Shown here: positions 1-9,238 of the stretch, one piece after another | How positions within the stretch are numbered: the first letter of the stretch is position 1 | Layout: each line of letters begins with the position of its first letter | DNA from: Corynebacterium faecale | GTDB lineage: Bacteria; Actinomycetota; Actinomycetes; Mycobacteriales; Mycobacteriaceae | Assembly (NCBI RefSeq): GCF_030408735.1 | Contig: NZ_CP047204.1 | Span: 620,001 to 684,000, forward strand | DNA: 64,000 bases | Direction: 5' to 3' | Position numbers and translations under genes: made by a program | Notes under the pieces: model-generated | Seen by the model: the letters and a program-made list of their open reading frames with translations, nothing else | Told to the model about the DNA's origin: nothing | Database searches by the model: none

Positions 1-721
1 CGGAGAAGAGGATGCCCTCGTCCTTGGCGCGCTTGACCTGCTCAACCAGGAAGGCATCCAGTGCCTTGGCTGAGATGAAGGTGCTGTCGATGACCTCGCC
101 CTTGAGCAGTGGCAGGGAGTCTTTCAGCACGGTTTCAGTGCCGTCGGCTGCGATGTGCTTGATGGAGACGGTGTCTGCCTCATCGAGGATGACGGACTTC
201 TCGTTGCTACGGAAGTCGCTGGCACCCATGGTGGCAACGTTGGTCTTGGAGTCCGCGGACCACTCACCCATGCGGTGTGGGAACTTCTTCACGAAGTTCT
301 TGACAGCGATCGGGGCACGGCGGTCAGAGTTACCCTCGCGCAGGACCGGGTTGACGTTGGAGCCAATGGCAGCAGCGTACTTGTCCTTGGCATCCTCGTA
401 CTCCGGCAGGTCGTATCCCTGTGCCTGAAGCTCCTTGACGGCAGCCTTGAGCTGAGGGACGGAAGCGGAGATGTTGGGAAGCTTGATGATGTTCGCTTCC
501 GGGGTCTTTGCCAGCTCGCCCAGTTCGGTGAGGGCGTCGGAAACCTTCTGCTCTTCGGTGAGGCGGTCCGCGAACTGCGCGAGGATTCGGCCTGCGAGTG
601 AGATGTCGCGGGTTTCGACCTCGATACCCGCGGTAGCAGCGAAAGCCTCGACGACTGGCTTCAGCGAGTAGGTCGCGAGCAGTGGGGCTTCGTCGGTGCG
701 GGTCCAGATGATCTTAGTCAT
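1..721 (-). CDS. icd: Isocitrate dehydrogenase (NADP), monomeric type, N-terminal part
   Basis: This is the first 240 codons of a minus-strand gene that runs off the left edge. The protein begins [20 protein letters not shown] and contains [13 protein letters not shown] around residues 160-175, a pattern I recognise from the monomeric NADP-dependent isocitrate dehydrogenases of corynebacteria. That family is about 740 residues, so roughly two thirds lies outside the window. It oxidises isocitrate to 2-oxoglutarate and CO2 in the TCA cycle. The ATG at 719-721 is preceded on its strand by AAGGAG with a short spacer, which fixes the start. The 85 bases upstream separate it from the siderophore gene cluster, whose last gene is transcribed in the same direction. 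Confidence 0.95.
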   Translation of the reverse strand, partial: MTKIIWTRTDEAPLLATYSLKPVVEAFAATAGIEVETRDISLAGRILAQFADRLTEEQKVSDALTELGELAKTPEANIIKLPNISASVPQLKAAVKELQAQGYDLPEYEDAKDKYAAAIGSNVNPVLREGNSDRRAPIAVKNFVKKFPHRMGEWSADSKTNVATMGASDFRSNEKSVILDEADTVSIKHIAADGTETVLKDSLPLLKGEVIDSTFISAKALDAFLVEQVKRAKDEGILFS

Positions 722-806
722 GAGTCTCCTTGTAAAATTGGGCTCTTTTGTTCAACTATCAAGAATACAGTGTCTTCCAACTTGCTGAGCCTTCAGGCGA
801 TCCCTA

Positions 807-1730
807 TCAACCCCTCATCGCCACTCCCTGCTTCCAATAACCCATGAAGGCAACCTGTGAACGGTCCAGACCATGCTCTTTCACCAGAGCCCTGCGGAGC
901 CCCGTCACCAACGCGCTCTCCCCGGCGATCCAGTAGTAGGTGTGTCTGTCAGAGCAGGTTTCTGCTAATTCCTCACCCATGGACGAAAACACAGGTGTCT
1001 CCCACAGCAGATCAGATGCGGATTCGGCGACGGTGGGGTGCGCGCGGATAAGCGTCACGCCGAGGTGCCCCAGCACAGCGGGGATGAGAAGCTCACCGTG
1101 GCCCGCGCCCAGGCGCGGCAGCCACCGGATATCCACGCCAGATGGGGTGCTGATGGGCAGCACATCAGCTGGGGTGGGTATTTCAATGAAGGCGACACCG
1201 GTGCTGTCCGGCCCCAGGTCTTCGAGGATGCGGGCAATGGCGGGTGCAGCGGTTTCATCGCCGGCCAACACGATCGCTGTGGCATCGCCTGGGGCGAACT
1301 CGATACCGGAGGGCTCCGCGCCGGGCTGCGGTGCCACGATGATGATCTCATCGCCGCGCGTTGCGTCCTCCGCCCACGCCGCAGCGGGACCGGGATCGGT
1401 GTGAATGACAAAATCCACCGTCAGGTGTACTGGGGCGACTGTTTCATCCAAGGCGCGGATGGAATAGGTACGCATGACCCCGCGTGTGGCTTCCGGCAGC
1501 GCACACCAGGTGGCGTACCAGTTCCCGTTCACGCCGGATAAAACCGGCAGTGCATGGCCGGGAGCAGGGAAGATCAATTTGATGCGCTGATCAAAAATAC
1601 CCGATCCGGAGCTACCCACCCCGGGTGCGGCGAAGGTGATGCGGATGAAATGCGGGGAGAGCTTCTCAACGCTCAGCACCGTGGCTGTCACCGGTGCGTG
1701 GCTGGGGCGGCTTTTGGTTGAGGTGTTCAT
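807..1730 (-). CDS. Siderophore-interacting protein (FAD-dependent ferric reductase family)
   Basis: The product is 307 residues and resembles the ViuB/SIP family, FAD-binding oxidoreductases that reduce or release iron from ferric siderophores in the cytosol. The N-terminal half has the FAD-binding barrel pattern (HFIRITF near residue 30, then MRTYSIRALDE near 125, matching the RxYT/S FAD motif). The C-terminal half, with the conserved tail YYWIAGESALVTGLRRALV and then a GYWKQG end, is the SIP C-terminal domain. It is the last gene of an iron uptake operon: its ATG overlaps the stop of the ATPase gene by 4 bases, so translation is probably coupled. Role follows from family and operon; the specific siderophore cannot be read. 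Confidence 0.9.
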   Translation of the reverse strand: MNTSTKSRPSHAPVTATVLSVEKLSPHFIRITFAAPGVGSSGSGIFDQRIKLIFPAPGHALPVLSGVNGNWYATWCALPEATRGVMRTYSIRALDETVAPVHLTVDFVIHTDPGPAAAWAEDATRGDEIIIVAPQPGAEPSGIEFAPGDATAIVLAGDETAAPAIARILEDLGPDSTGVAFIEIPTPADVLPISTPSGVDIRWLPRLGAGHGELLIPAVLGHLGVTLIRAHPTVAESASDLLWETPVFSSMGEELAETCSDRHTYYWIAGESALVTGLRRALVKEHGLDRSQVAFMGYWKQGVAMRG

Positions 1731-2545
1731 GGGCTGACCTTTTCCTGGGTGGTGTGGTGTCTTCCGATGGGCAGGACCAGCGGGGCACCGGATACCGGAT
1801 CCGGGATCACCTGCGCGGTCACCCCGAAGACCTCGGACATGGTGTCCGGGGTGACCACCTCGGCAGGGGTGCCGGTTGCGTGAACCCGGCCCGCATTCAT
1901 GGCGATGAGGTGATCGGAGTAGCGGGCAGCCAACCCCAGATCATGCAGCACCATGACAATCGTGGTGCCCAGGCGATGATTGAGGTCGGTGAGCAGATCG
2001 AGCACCTCAAGCTGGTTGGCAATATCCAGATAGGTGGTGGGCTCATCCAGCAGGAGAATATCCGTTTCCTGGGCAAGCGCCATGGCTATCCACACGCGCT
2101 GGCGTTGACCCCCGGAGAGCTCATCGACGCACCGTTGGGCCAGATCCGTGGTGCCCGTGATGTCCAGGGCATGGGCCACCGCCTCATAATCATGGGTGGA
2201 CCACCGGCCCAACATCCCCTGGTGGGGATGTCGACCCCGCCCCACCAATTCCGTGACGGTGATGCCCTCCGGCGCGGTCGGGGACTGGGGCAGCAGACCG
2301 AGGATACGGGCCAGGGCCTTGCCGCGGTAGGTACCCAGGGGAACGCCATCGAGCTGCACCGTGCCGGCTGCTGGTTGCAGAAGCCTGCACAGAGCATGCA
2401 GCGTGGTGGATTTTCCGCAACCGTTCGGCCCCACGATGGAGGTGAGCCTGCCGGGTAGAAGATCCAGATTGAGGTGCTGCGCCACGGTGCGGTCCCCGTA
2501 CCTGAGGGTGATGCCGTGTGCGGTGAGGGTGTGGTTGATGGTCAT
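1727..2545 (-). CDS. Iron-siderophore ABC transporter, ATP-binding protein (FecE/FepC-like)
   Basis: The product is 272 residues when started at the ATG at 2543-2545 (MTINHTLTAH). The Walker A motif GPNGCGKST is at residues 39-47, followed by the signature LSGGQRQRVW and the Walker B region ILLLDEPTTYLD. This is the cytoplasmic ATPase that powers the two FecCD-type permeases encoded directly upstream. The reading frame stays open far upstream, but the extra N-terminus would overlap the permease gene in another frame and has no family resemblance, so the internal ATG is preferred. The stop overlaps the start of the siderophore-interacting protein gene by 4 bases. Confidence 0.93.
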   Translation of the reverse strand: MTINHTLTAHGITLRYGDRTVAQHLNLDLLPGRLTSIVGPNGCGKSTTLHALCRLLQPAAGTVQLDGVPLGTYRGKALARILGLLPQSPTAPEGITVTELVGRGRHPHQGMLGRWSTHDYEAVAHALDITGTTDLAQRCVDELSGGQRQRVWIAMALAQETDILLLDEPTTYLDIANQLEVLDLLTDLNHRLGTTIVMVLHDLGLAARYSDHLIAMNAGRVHATGTPAEVVTPDTMSEVFGVTAQVIPDPVSGAPLVLPIGRHHTTQEKVSP

Positions 2546-2547
2546 GG

Positions 2548-3573
2548 TCAGTGTCCTACCTCCCGGTTGGAACGGATGAGCATATATATAAGGAATGGGG
2601 CGCCGAGCGCACCGGTGATCACACCCACCGGATAACGGGTCCCCAGCAGGTACTGGCCAACCAGATCTGAGCTGAGCACGATCAACGCGCCGATCAGGGC
2701 GGACGGCCATACGAGTGATGCCCCGGGACCGAGCAACCGGGCGGCCAGTGGCCCGGAGACAAATGCCACGAAGGCAATTGGCCCGCAGGCCGCGGTGGCG
2801 ACCGCGATGAGTGTCACCGCCGCCATGATCACCGTGATGCGGATGACCGTGACATTGACACCCAAGCCGATTGCGGTGGGATCCCCCAGACGCATGATGG
2901 TGATGGGGCGCTGCAGGAGGATGAGGAGGGGCAGGAGGACCATCACCGTCACCACCAGGGGCAACGCCCGTTCCCACGTGGCACCGTTGAGGGAACCCGT
3001 CAGCCATCGGGTGGCCGTGGGCAGATCCCAGGTATCCGCCTTGGACAGGGAATACGTCACCAGAGAATTCAACATGGCAGCCACTCCGATACCGGTGAGA
3101 ATCAACCGCATCCCGGAGAACCCACCCCGATAAGACACCAGATAGATCACCAGGGCCACACCCAGCGCCGCGACCAGGGAGATCGCCGACACCATCGTCT
3201 GCCCCAGGCCGAGGAAAACAATGCACATCACCCCTGCTGCCGAAGCCCCAGAGGAGATACCGATGATGTCCGGGGAGGCCAGCTGATTGCGCAGCAGGGT
3301 CTGAAAGATCACACCCGCTGCACCGAACCCCAGTCCCGCGGCCAAACCCATCACCGCACGCGGCAGACGCAGAACGCCCACGGCATAGCTGGCACCCGCG
3401 ACCTGCTCACCGCGCAGCACCTGCCATACCTGGGCGGGGGAGTAGCTGACCTCGCCCCACATCAGACTGCCGCAGAACACCCCAACCACCATCAGTGCCA
3501 GCAGCGTGGTGAGCAGCGCGCGCCGGGTCCGTGTCTGGTGACGGATCCGGGTGATCTGCACAGTGGTGGTCAC
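2548..3573 (-). CDS. Iron-siderophore ABC transporter permease (FecCD family)
   Basis: The product is 341 residues from the GTG at 3571-3573, an all-helical inner membrane permease of the FecCD/BtuC family with about nine to ten hydrophobic segments. Typical family blocks are the PRAVMGLAAGLGFGAAGVIFQTLLRN segment region near residue 75, LASPDIIGISSGA after it, and GPIAFVAFVSGPLAARLLG in the C-terminal third. The GTG start overlaps the stop of the upstream permease gene by 4 bases, which supports it over longer starts whose N-terminus is a frame shadow of that gene. It should pair with the next permease as a heterodimeric channel. Confidence 0.92.
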   Translation of the reverse strand: MTTTVQITRIRHQTRTRRALLTTLLALMVVGVFCGSLMWGEVSYSPAQVWQVLRGEQVAGASYAVGVLRLPRAVMGLAAGLGFGAAGVIFQTLLRNQLASPDIIGISSGASAAGVMCIVFLGLGQTMVSAISLVAALGVALVIYLVSYRGGFSGMRLILTGIGVAAMLNSLVTYSLSKADTWDLPTATRWLTGSLNGATWERALPLVVTVMVLLPLLILLQRPITIMRLGDPTAIGLGVNVTVIRITVIMAAVTLIAVATAACGPIAFVAFVSGPLAARLLGPGASLVWPSALIGALIVLSSDLVGQYLLGTRYPVGVITGALGAPFLIYMLIRSNREVGH

Positions 3574-4568
3574 AGTTCCCTCGCCTTTTGTCGTCGGATA
3601 ATCCAGATGAATAACGGTGCCCCCAACAGCGGCATGATGATGCCCACGGCGATCTCCCCGGGGCGGGTGATCACCCGCCCTGCGGTGTCGGCGAACAACA
3701 GCAGCGCTGCACCCGCCACCGCGGAGGTGGGGATCAACCATCGGTGGTCTGTGCCGACGATGAGCCGACACAGATGCGGGATGATGAGCCCGACGAAAGC
3801 GATCGGTCCGGCCAGGGCGGTGGCCACACCACACAGGATGACGGCCCCGGCTGATGCCACCAACCGGGTACGCAGAACGTTCTCCCCAAGGCCGGTGGCG
3901 ATATCATCACCCAGCGCCAGTGCATTGAGGCCACGGGCGCACGCCCCGCAGATGAGCACACCGGCAACCAGCGCCGGGGCGGCGAGGGTGATCCGGACCC
4001 AATCTGCCCCACCGATCCCACCTATCTGCCAGAACCGGAAACTGTCCATCACCTGCACACGCGGCAATAACACCGCGCTGACCATGGAGGACAGTGCCGC
4101 GGCAGTGGCAGCGCCCGCGAGTGCGAGTTTGAGTGGGGTGGTACCACCCAGGGAGCCCACGACGTAGACGAATACCGCCGCGATAGCCGCGCCGAACACC
4201 GCCACCGCCATGGTGGGCACCGCCGCGGACAGCCCGAAGAAGGCGATGCCGATGACCACCGCGAGGGATGCACCCGACAACACCCCGAAAATCCCCGGGT
4301 CCGCCAGTGGGTTACGCGTGACAGCCTGCAGGGTGGTTCCCGACACCGCCAGGGCCGCCCCGATGACCATGCCGAGGACGGTCCGGGGAATCCTTTTCAT
4401 GGCTGCGGCCTCCTCCGCGGTGTTGGCGTATCCGAACAGCGCGTGGAGCGCATCAGCACCGCTGATGGAACGGACACCGAACATCAGTGAGCAGATGCAC
4501 GCCACGAACAGGATGGCACCCAGTGCGATCAGAAGGATCCCCTGTTTGGGAAGTGTTGCGATGGCCAT
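3570..4568 (-). CDS. Iron-siderophore ABC transporter permease (FecCD family)
   Basis: The product is 332 residues, a second FecCD permease with RIPRTVLGMVIGAALAVSGT near residue 60, NPLADPGIFGVLSGASLAVV next, and GPIAFVGLIIPHLCRLIVG in the C-terminal third, all family landmarks. It lies 6 bases downstream of the lipoprotein gene and its stop overlaps the next permease start, so all five genes from 5621 to 807 form one transcription unit. Paired, non-identical permeases are usual for siderophore importers, which agrees with the rest of the operon. Confidence 0.93.
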   Translation of the reverse strand: MAIATLPKQGILLIALGAILFVACICSLMFGVRSISGADALHALFGYANTAEEAAAMKRIPRTVLGMVIGAALAVSGTTLQAVTRNPLADPGIFGVLSGASLAVVIGIAFFGLSAAVPTMAVAVFGAAIAAVFVYVVGSLGGTTPLKLALAGAATAAALSSMVSAVLLPRVQVMDSFRFWQIGGIGGADWVRITLAAPALVAGVLICGACARGLNALALGDDIATGLGENVLRTRLVASAGAVILCGVATALAGPIAFVGLIIPHLCRLIVGTDHRWLIPTSAVAGAALLLFADTAGRVITRPGEIAVGIIMPLLGAPLFIWIIRRQKAREL

Positions 4569-4574
4569 ATCCGT

Positions 4575-5621
4575 TTAGTTGAGTCCCTCGGCAAGTTCCG
4601 CGAAGTATTCATCAATACCCCACGAAATTGATAGGGGAGACGGGGTGGCGGAGGCGGCGGTCGGATTCTCGCCCAGGAACACCACCCGGCCCGCGGCGAT
4701 GGCGGGGATTCGTGAGAGCAACGGGTCAGCCTGGAGCTTGTCCAATAAATCGGCATTCACAGTGTCATCCTCGGAACCGTAGGTGATGATGAGATCCACA
4801 TCCTCGAACGCTTCAGGGTTCTCCGCGGAGATCTGCTCATAGAAACTGTCGGAATCGGCAGAACCCTCCAGGATCGAGGCCTCCTGCATTCCTGCGTCCA
4901 GGAGGAACCCCATCCGCGGATCCACGGAGGTGTACACGCCGATCTGCGACAGGTCGGATTCATCGAAGAACGCGAACACCGGCGTGGTTTCCCGGAGTGC
5001 GGGGTGGGCGTTCAGCGCGGCGTCGACCTCACCATCAAGCTTTGCGACGAGTTCCCCACCCTCCTTCTCCTTTCCCAGAGCTGTCGCATTCATGAGGATC
5101 TGATCCTCCAGGGTGGTTCCCCACGCCTGGTCCGGATAGGCCACCACCGGGGCGATCTGGGAGAGCTGATCATAATCCTCCTGGGTCAGCCCCGAGTAGG
5201 CCGCGAGGATCACATCGGGTTGGGTGTTGGCGATTGCTTCGAAGGGGAGGCTGTCGGTGGCGTCGAAAAGCTCCGGCGTGGCACCACCGAGCTCGTTGAG
5301 CTTGTCCTCAACCCAGGGCAGTACCCCATCGCCGTCATCGTCACCCCAGGTGGCTTTTTCCATGCCGACCGGGGTGATCCCCAGTGCGAGGGGCACCTCA
5401 TGGTTGCCCCAGGCCACGGTGGCCACCCGTTCCGGGAGGGTCGGGATGGTGGTCTCCCCGAAAGCATGCTCGATGGTGAGGGGGAAGGCTTGATCATCCG
5501 AGGTGGTTGCAGAGGTTGCTGAGGTTACCGACGGTGTCGGGGATCCGGACTCTGAACATGCCGCCAGGGTGAATGTGAGGGTTGCGGCCAGAAGACCGGA
5601 GAGGATGCGTGATCGTCGCAT
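4575..5621 (-). CDS. Iron-siderophore ABC transporter substrate-binding lipoprotein
   Basis: The product is 348 residues. A signal peptide (MRRSRILSGLLAATLTFTLA) ends in a lipobox LAAC with the lipidated cysteine at residue 22, followed by a Ser/Thr-rich linker and a periplasmic-binding protein of the FepB/helical-backbone type (VATVAWGNHEVPLALGI, then DVILAAYSGLTQEDYDQL). It captures the iron chelate outside the membrane for the permeases downstream. It is first in the operon, and DtxR-like operators lie 34-72 bases upstream of its start, so iron repression is expected. In C. glutamicum a gene at the equivalent place is an iron-regulated lipoprotein; that correspondence is from memory of gene order. 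Confidence 0.93.
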   Translation of the reverse strand: MRRSRILSGLLAATLTFTLAACSESGSPTPSVTSATSATTSDDQAFPLTIEHAFGETTIPTLPERVATVAWGNHEVPLALGITPVGMEKATWGDDDGDGVLPWVEDKLNELGGATPELFDATDSLPFEAIANTQPDVILAAYSGLTQEDYDQLSQIAPVVAYPDQAWGTTLEDQILMNATALGKEKEGGELVAKLDGEVDAALNAHPALRETTPVFAFFDESDLSQIGVYTSVDPRMGFLLDAGMQEASILEGSADSDSFYEQISAENPEAFEDVDLIITYGSEDDTVNADLLDKLQADPLLSRIPAIAAGRVVFLGENPTAASATPSPLSISWGIDEYFAELAEGLN

Positions 5622-5654
5622 GGTTCAAGGGGGTCACTTTCGGGATCTACGGAA

Positions 5655-5673
5655 GCATATTAGCTCAACCTAA
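5655..5673 (-). promoter_or_regulatory. DtxR-like operator, copy 1
   Basis: Read on the minus strand the 19 bases are TTAGGTTGAGCTAATATGC, which match the DtxR/IdeR consensus TTAGGTTAGSCTAACCTAA at about 13 of 19 positions by eye. It sits just upstream of the siderophore lipoprotein gene, as expected for an iron-repressed promoter. Binding is inferred. Confidence 0.65.
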
Positions 5674-5674
5674 G

Positions 5675-5693
5675 TTAGGTTAGGGTTCCCAAT
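5675..5693 (+). promoter_or_regulatory. DtxR-like operator, copy 2
   Basis: The 19 bases TTAGGTTAGGGTTCCCAAT match the DtxR/IdeR consensus at about 14 of 19 positions, with a perfect left half. It lies one base from copy 1, making a tandem pair between the divergent iron operon and the MFS gene. Confidence 0.65.
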
Positions 5694-5803
5694 GGTAGCA
5701 TTGTGGTTCTGGAAAAATAAATGACAGAGGTCACAACCCATGCGGCGAGGGAATGATGCCCACAACCACCAGCTGCGATGGAGCGCTTTGAACCCATGTC
5801 CGT

Positions 5804-5809
5804 TACTGT
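5804..5809 (+). promoter_or_regulatory. -10 hexamer TACTGT of a leaderless promoter
   Basis: TACTGT ends 7 nt before the ATG at 5817 and no Shine-Dalgarno sequence is present. This spacing puts the transcription start at or near the A of the ATG and favours 5817 over the upstream ATGs at 5778 and 5796. Confidence 0.5.
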
Positions 5810-5816
5810 TTGCTCC

Positions 5817-7082
5817 ATGCACGACTCTGGACGATCCCCCGTGAAGGTGGTCAAAGAAGCCAACCCGACCGGACGTACAACCACACCCCAACTGCGACGC
5901 CCCCTGCCACGCCAGACTGAGATCTCGGACGTCCGCCGCTACATCGTCATGACCGCCCTGGCGCTGGGCGGATTCGGCATCGGTGTCACGGAGTTCGTCT
6001 CCATGGGCCTGTTGTCCATGATCGCTGATGATTTCTCCATCTCCGAGGACCGTGCCGGTTGGATCATCACCGTCTACGCACTCGGTGTGGTGGTGGGAGC
6101 TCCGCTGATCACAGCGTTCACCGGACGCATTCCCCGCAGGCGTCTCCTGCTGATCCTCATGGCGGCATTCGTGGTGGGCAACGCCCTGTCCATGCTGGAT
6201 TCCTCCTATGGTGTGCTGTTGGTCGCCCGGTTCCTCGCAGGCCTGCCCCATGGGGCGTATTTCTCCGTGGCTGGTCTGTCAGCAGCCTCCATGGCTCCCG
6301 AAGGGCAACGCGGGCGAGCTGTCGCCTTCGTGGGCATGGGTCTCTCCGTGGCCACCGTCATTGGTGTCCCGGCCGCCCAGTTGCTGGGTGTCCAGTTCGG
6401 TTGGTCCGCGGCTTATGGGATGGTCACCGTCATCGGCGTGATCACCCTGGTTCTCCTGTGGTTCCTCATGCCGCACATGTCCCGGATGGTGCCCACCAGT
6501 CCGCTGACGGAGCTGAGTGCTCTCAAACGTGGTCAGGTCTGGCTCACCCTGGCGATCGGTTCCATCGGTTTCGGCGGCATGTTCGCGGTGTACACCTATA
6601 TCTCCTGGACCATGACGGAACAGGCTGGTCTTCCGGCCTCGTTGATCTGGGTGGTGCTCATGGCCTACGGCGTGGGCATGGTGATCGGCAACTATGTGGG
6701 TGGACGGCTCGCGGACTGGAATGTGGACCGCGGCATCCTCCTGGCACTGATCTGCATCGTGGTGGTGCTCATCGGTTTCTATTTCACCTCGCATCACCCG
6801 GTGGCAGGCACCATCAACTTCGGCCTGGTGGGTTTCTTCGGGTCCACCCTGGTGCCCTCCCTGCAGATCCGGCTCATGGATGTGGCAGGCAAGGCACAGA
6901 CCCTGGCAGCCTCCCTCAACCATTCGGCCCTCAACATCGGTAATGCGGTGGGTGCCTCCATGGGTGGCGCAGTCATTGCCGCAGGTTATTCCTACAGTGC
7001 GCCCGCCCTGGCGGGTGCGGTACTGGCGGTTCTGTCGATCGGTATCTGGTTCCCGATGGTGTGGTTGCGTCGACGCGGATAG
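5817..7082 (+). CDS. MFS transporter (AraJ/drug efflux type)
   Basis: From the ATG at 5817 the product is 421 residues with a polar N-terminal tail of about 40 residues and then roughly 12 membrane segments (first: YIVMTALALGGFGIGVTEF). The loop GRIPRRRLLL after segment 2 corresponds to the MFS motif A region, and FLAGLPHGAYFSVA after it is typical of the AraJ/YdhP subgroup of proton-driven exporters. The substrate is unknown. The gene is divergent from a siderophore operon and shares a 195-base intergenic region with its DtxR-like sites, so a link to iron is possible but unproven. ATGs at 5778 and 5796 are alternative starts without ribosome binding sites. Confidence 0.88.
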   Translation: MHDSGRSPVKVVKEANPTGRTTTPQLRRPLPRQTEISDVRRYIVMTALALGGFGIGVTEFVSMGLLSMIADDFSISEDRAGWIITVYALGVVVGAPLITAFTGRIPRRRLLLILMAAFVVGNALSMLDSSYGVLLVARFLAGLPHGAYFSVAGLSAASMAPEGQRGRAVAFVGMGLSVATVIGVPAAQLLGVQFGWSAAYGMVTVIGVITLVLLWFLMPHMSRMVPTSPLTELSALKRGQVWLTLAIGSIGFGGMFAVYTYISWTMTEQAGLPASLIWVVLMAYGVGMVIGNYVGGRLADWNVDRGILLALICIVVVLIGFYFTSHHPVAGTINFGLVGFFGSTLVPSLQIRLMDVAGKAQTLAASLNHSALNIGNAVGASMGGAVIAAGYSYSAPALAGAVLAVLSIGIWFPMVWLRRRG

Positions 7083-7104
7083 GCATCGTGTCCACCCCAC
7101 GGGC

Positions 7105-7110
7105 TACGCT
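7105..7110 (+). promoter_or_regulatory. -10 hexamer TACGCT of a leaderless promoter
   Basis: TACGCT ends 7 nt before the xthA ATG at 7118, with no ribosome binding site between. It fixes the xthA start over the longer reading frame beginning at 7061 inside the MFS gene. Confidence 0.5.
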
Positions 7111-7117
7111 GAAACAC

Positions 7118-8035
7118 ATGAGTTTCCAGATCACCACCGTCAACGTCAACGGCATCAGAGCAGCCGTGAAAGAGCGCAGCGAAACCAACCTGGGGTTCAT
7201 CCCCTGGCTGGAGAAATCAGGCAGTGATGTCGTCCTGCTTCAGGAGGTCCGCGCGAGCGAGAAGGACACCGAAAAGGCACTCCAGCCGGTGCTGGATGCC
7301 GGGTGGCACTATGTGGGTGCGCCGGCGGCCGCCAAGGGTCGGGCCGGCGTGGGCATCCTGTCCAGGCACGAGCTTATCGACGTCCACGTAGGTTTCGGCT
7401 CCTTCCTCGATTCGGGCAGATACATCGAAGCCACCATCAGGGAAACCTCCCTGGGGGCACCCGTGACCGTGGCTTCGCTCTACCTCCCCTCCGGTTCAGC
7501 TGGCACTGAGAAGCAGGATGAAAAATACCACTTCCTCGATGAGTTCTCCGGCATCCTGGCAGAGCGCGCAGCCGCCCACAGTCACATGGTGATCGGCGGG
7601 GACTGGAACATCTGCCACCGCCGTGAGGATCTGAAGAACTGGAAGACCAACCAGAAGAAATCCGGGTTCCTTCCCGATGAGCGTGCCTGGATGGACTCTG
7701 TATTCGGCAGCTTTCCCGATGAGGAGTCCCAGGTTGATGGCGGGGGAGACTTCTTCGGGGCGGTGGAATATGTGGGGACGGCGGGTCGTCGACAAGCACA
7801 CGCCGACCCGGCGTGGTTCGACGTGGCACGTCGCCTGCAACCGGAGGGGGAGGGGCCGTACACCTGGTGGACCTACCGCGGGAAGGCCTTCGACACCAAC
7901 GCCGGCTGGCGCATTGATTACCAGGCCGCCACTAAGGCAATGGTGGACCGCGCGGAACGTAGCTGGGTGGATAAGGCAGAGGCCTATGACCTCCGATGGT
8001 CCGATCACTCACCGCTCAATGTGATTTACTCTTAA
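7118..8035 (+). CDS. xthA: Exodeoxyribonuclease III (AP endonuclease family)
   Basis: The product is 305 residues of the ExoIII/APE1 fold. Visible active-site motifs are [10 protein letters not shown] at the N-terminus (metal-site Asn), LLQEVRAS near residue 43 (metal-binding Glu), IGGDWNICH near 160 (catalytic Asp and Asn) and SDHSPL at the C-terminus (catalytic Asp-His). It cuts DNA at abasic sites and degrades 3' ends in base-excision repair. The gene starts 35 bases after the MFS stop and the next gene begins one base after its own stop, so the latter pair is probably cotranscribed. Two copies of the repeated 11-mer CGTCGAYAAGC lie inside it. Confidence 0.93.
   Translation: MSFQITTVNVNGIRAAVKERSETNLGFIPWLEKSGSDVVLLQEVRASEKDTEKALQPVLDAGWHYVGAPAAAKGRAGVGILSRHELIDVHVGFGSFLDSGRYIEATIRETSLGAPVTVASLYLPSGSAGTEKQDEKYHFLDEFSGILAERAAAHSHMVIGGDWNICHRREDLKNWKTNQKKSGFLPDERAWMDSVFGSFPDEESQVDGGGDFFGAVEYVGTAGRRQAHADPAWFDVARRLQPEGEGPYTWWTYRGKAFDTNAGWRIDYQAATKAMVDRAERSWVDKAEAYDLRWSDHSPLNVIYS
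7372..7382 (-). repeat. CGTCGAYAAGC motif, copy 1
   Basis: CGTCGATAAGC on the minus strand inside xthA; read in the gene frame it encodes Leu-Ile-Asp with the uncommon codon CTT. Confidence 0.6.
7787..7797 (+). repeat. CGTCGAYAAGC motif, copy 2
   Basis: CGTCGACAAGC inside xthA; encodes Arg-Arg-Gln using the uncommon Arg codon CGA. Confidence 0.6.
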
Positions 8036-8036
8036 C

Positions 8037-8705
8037 ATGTTGCTGACAATTCTCTGGGCAATCGGCATCACCGCCGAAGGAATGACAGGTGCCCTCGCCG
8101 CAGGACGGCAGAAGATGGACCTGTTCGGTGTCTCTGTCATCGCCTGCGTCACCGCCATCGGTGGTGGCTCATTGCGTGACATGCTGCTGGGCCACTATCC
8201 ATTGGTGTGGGTGGAGAAGCCGCAGTTTTTACTGCTCATCATCGGCGCGGCGATCCTGACCGTGTCCATTTCATTCCTCATGGAACACTTCCGGGTGTTG
8301 TTCCTGGTGCTCGATGCCGTGGGATTGTCAGCATTTGCCGTGATCGGCACACAGATCGCCCTGGAGATGGGGTATGGGTTCATCATCGCGGTGGTGGCAT
8401 CCGTGCTCACCGGTGTCTTCGGTGGTGTGCTGCGTGATCTGCTCTGTGACCGCATCCCGTTGGTGTTCCAGAAGGAACTCTATGCTTCCATCGCGCTGCT
8501 GGCCACGTGTGTGTACTTCGTCATGATGTACCTGGGGGCCAGTGAGAATGTCACGGTCGTCGTCTCTGTTCTGGTGGCGTTCACCGCCCGTCTGCTTGCG
8601 CTGTGGCGCGGTTGGGCACTCCCGGTTTTCGATTATCAGGAAAGCGAAATCCAGCGCGATCCCACCAACCGGATCTGGCGATTCTGGAATTGGAAGAAGA
8701 AGTAG
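8037..8705 (+). CDS. TRIC/UPF0126-family membrane protein (YadS-like)
   Basis: The product is 222 residues with seven hydrophobic segments arranged as two similar halves of about 90 residues, each containing the family block: [11 protein letters not shown] near residue 42 and [16 protein letters not shown] near residue 130. These GGxxRD motifs are diagnostic of the UPF0126 family, prokaryotic relatives of TRIC trimeric cation channels. A cation-channel role is known for some members; the ion and physiological role here are not readable. The ATG comes one base after the xthA stop, so expression likely depends on that gene. Confidence 0.88.
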   Translation: MLLTILWAIGITAEGMTGALAAGRQKMDLFGVSVIACVTAIGGGSLRDMLLGHYPLVWVEKPQFLLLIIGAAILTVSISFLMEHFRVLFLVLDAVGLSAFAVIGTQIALEMGYGFIIAVVASVLTGVFGGVLRDLLCDRIPLVFQKELYASIALLATCVYFVMMYLGASENVTVVVSVLVAFTARLLALWRGWALPVFDYQESEIQRDPTNRIWRFWNWKKK

Positions 8706-8870
8706 CCTGGTCGCATGCACATTGACTCGAACTATTAAAGAGTTTTAGTCATTTCCCTGTAATTGATAGGACAGGGTATGGTGTGATCCGGAACTTTTTT
8801 GAGGCTGTATCAGCTATACCAACTGTGGGGCACTTGGACCCGCCGTTGGAACACAACGTAAGGATTGCAC

Positions 8871-9062
8871 ATGGGCAAGGCATTCATTCTTCTGATCCTG
8901 GGCGCCATCATTCTGGCCGCAGGTATCTGGTACGCAGCAGCTGTCGGATTCGCCGTCATGGCTATCGTCGCAGCAATGATCATCGCTGTCGGCGGCGGAA
9001 TCATCACCTGGGGTATTTCCGTCGCCCTGGACGTCCATTCCCCCACCTCCCGCAAGCTCTAG
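8871..9062 (+). CDS. Small two-helix membrane protein
   Basis: The product is 63 residues with two hydrophobic segments (IILAAGIWYAAAVGFAVMA and MIIAVGGGIITWGISVAL) joined directly, giving a small helical hairpin. An AAGGA sequence at 8860-8864 stands 6 bases before the ATG, a convincing ribosome binding site. A TATGGT -10 candidate is at 8777-8782, and a strong terminator follows, so this is a complete single-gene unit. No function is recognised. Confidence 0.7.
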   Translation: MGKAFILLILGAIILAAGIWYAAAVGFAVMAIVAAMIIAVGGGIITWGISVALDVHSPTSRKL

Positions 9063-9094
9063 GAGTTTGTCTCCCCGCACCACAGCGGGATAGG

Positions 9095-9142
9095 AAACTG
9101 CGCCGCACCTCCCCTTTTTTGACGGGAGGTACGGCGCAGTTT
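9095..9142. terminator. Bidirectional intrinsic terminator
   Basis: A 19-bp inverted repeat (9095-9113 with 9124-9142) has one mismatch and a T-rich 10-base spacer, with T-rich sequence after it. It lies between the convergent small membrane protein gene and the iron-transport lipoprotein gene and can serve both. Confidence 0.85.
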
Positions 9143-9238
9143 CTGTTTCTTCCAGACGGTGCCAATATCAGCATGTACGTCACACCGCGCACCCCTGCCC
9201 CCTGGCGTGACGTGATCCGCCCCGCCGGGACAGCGGGT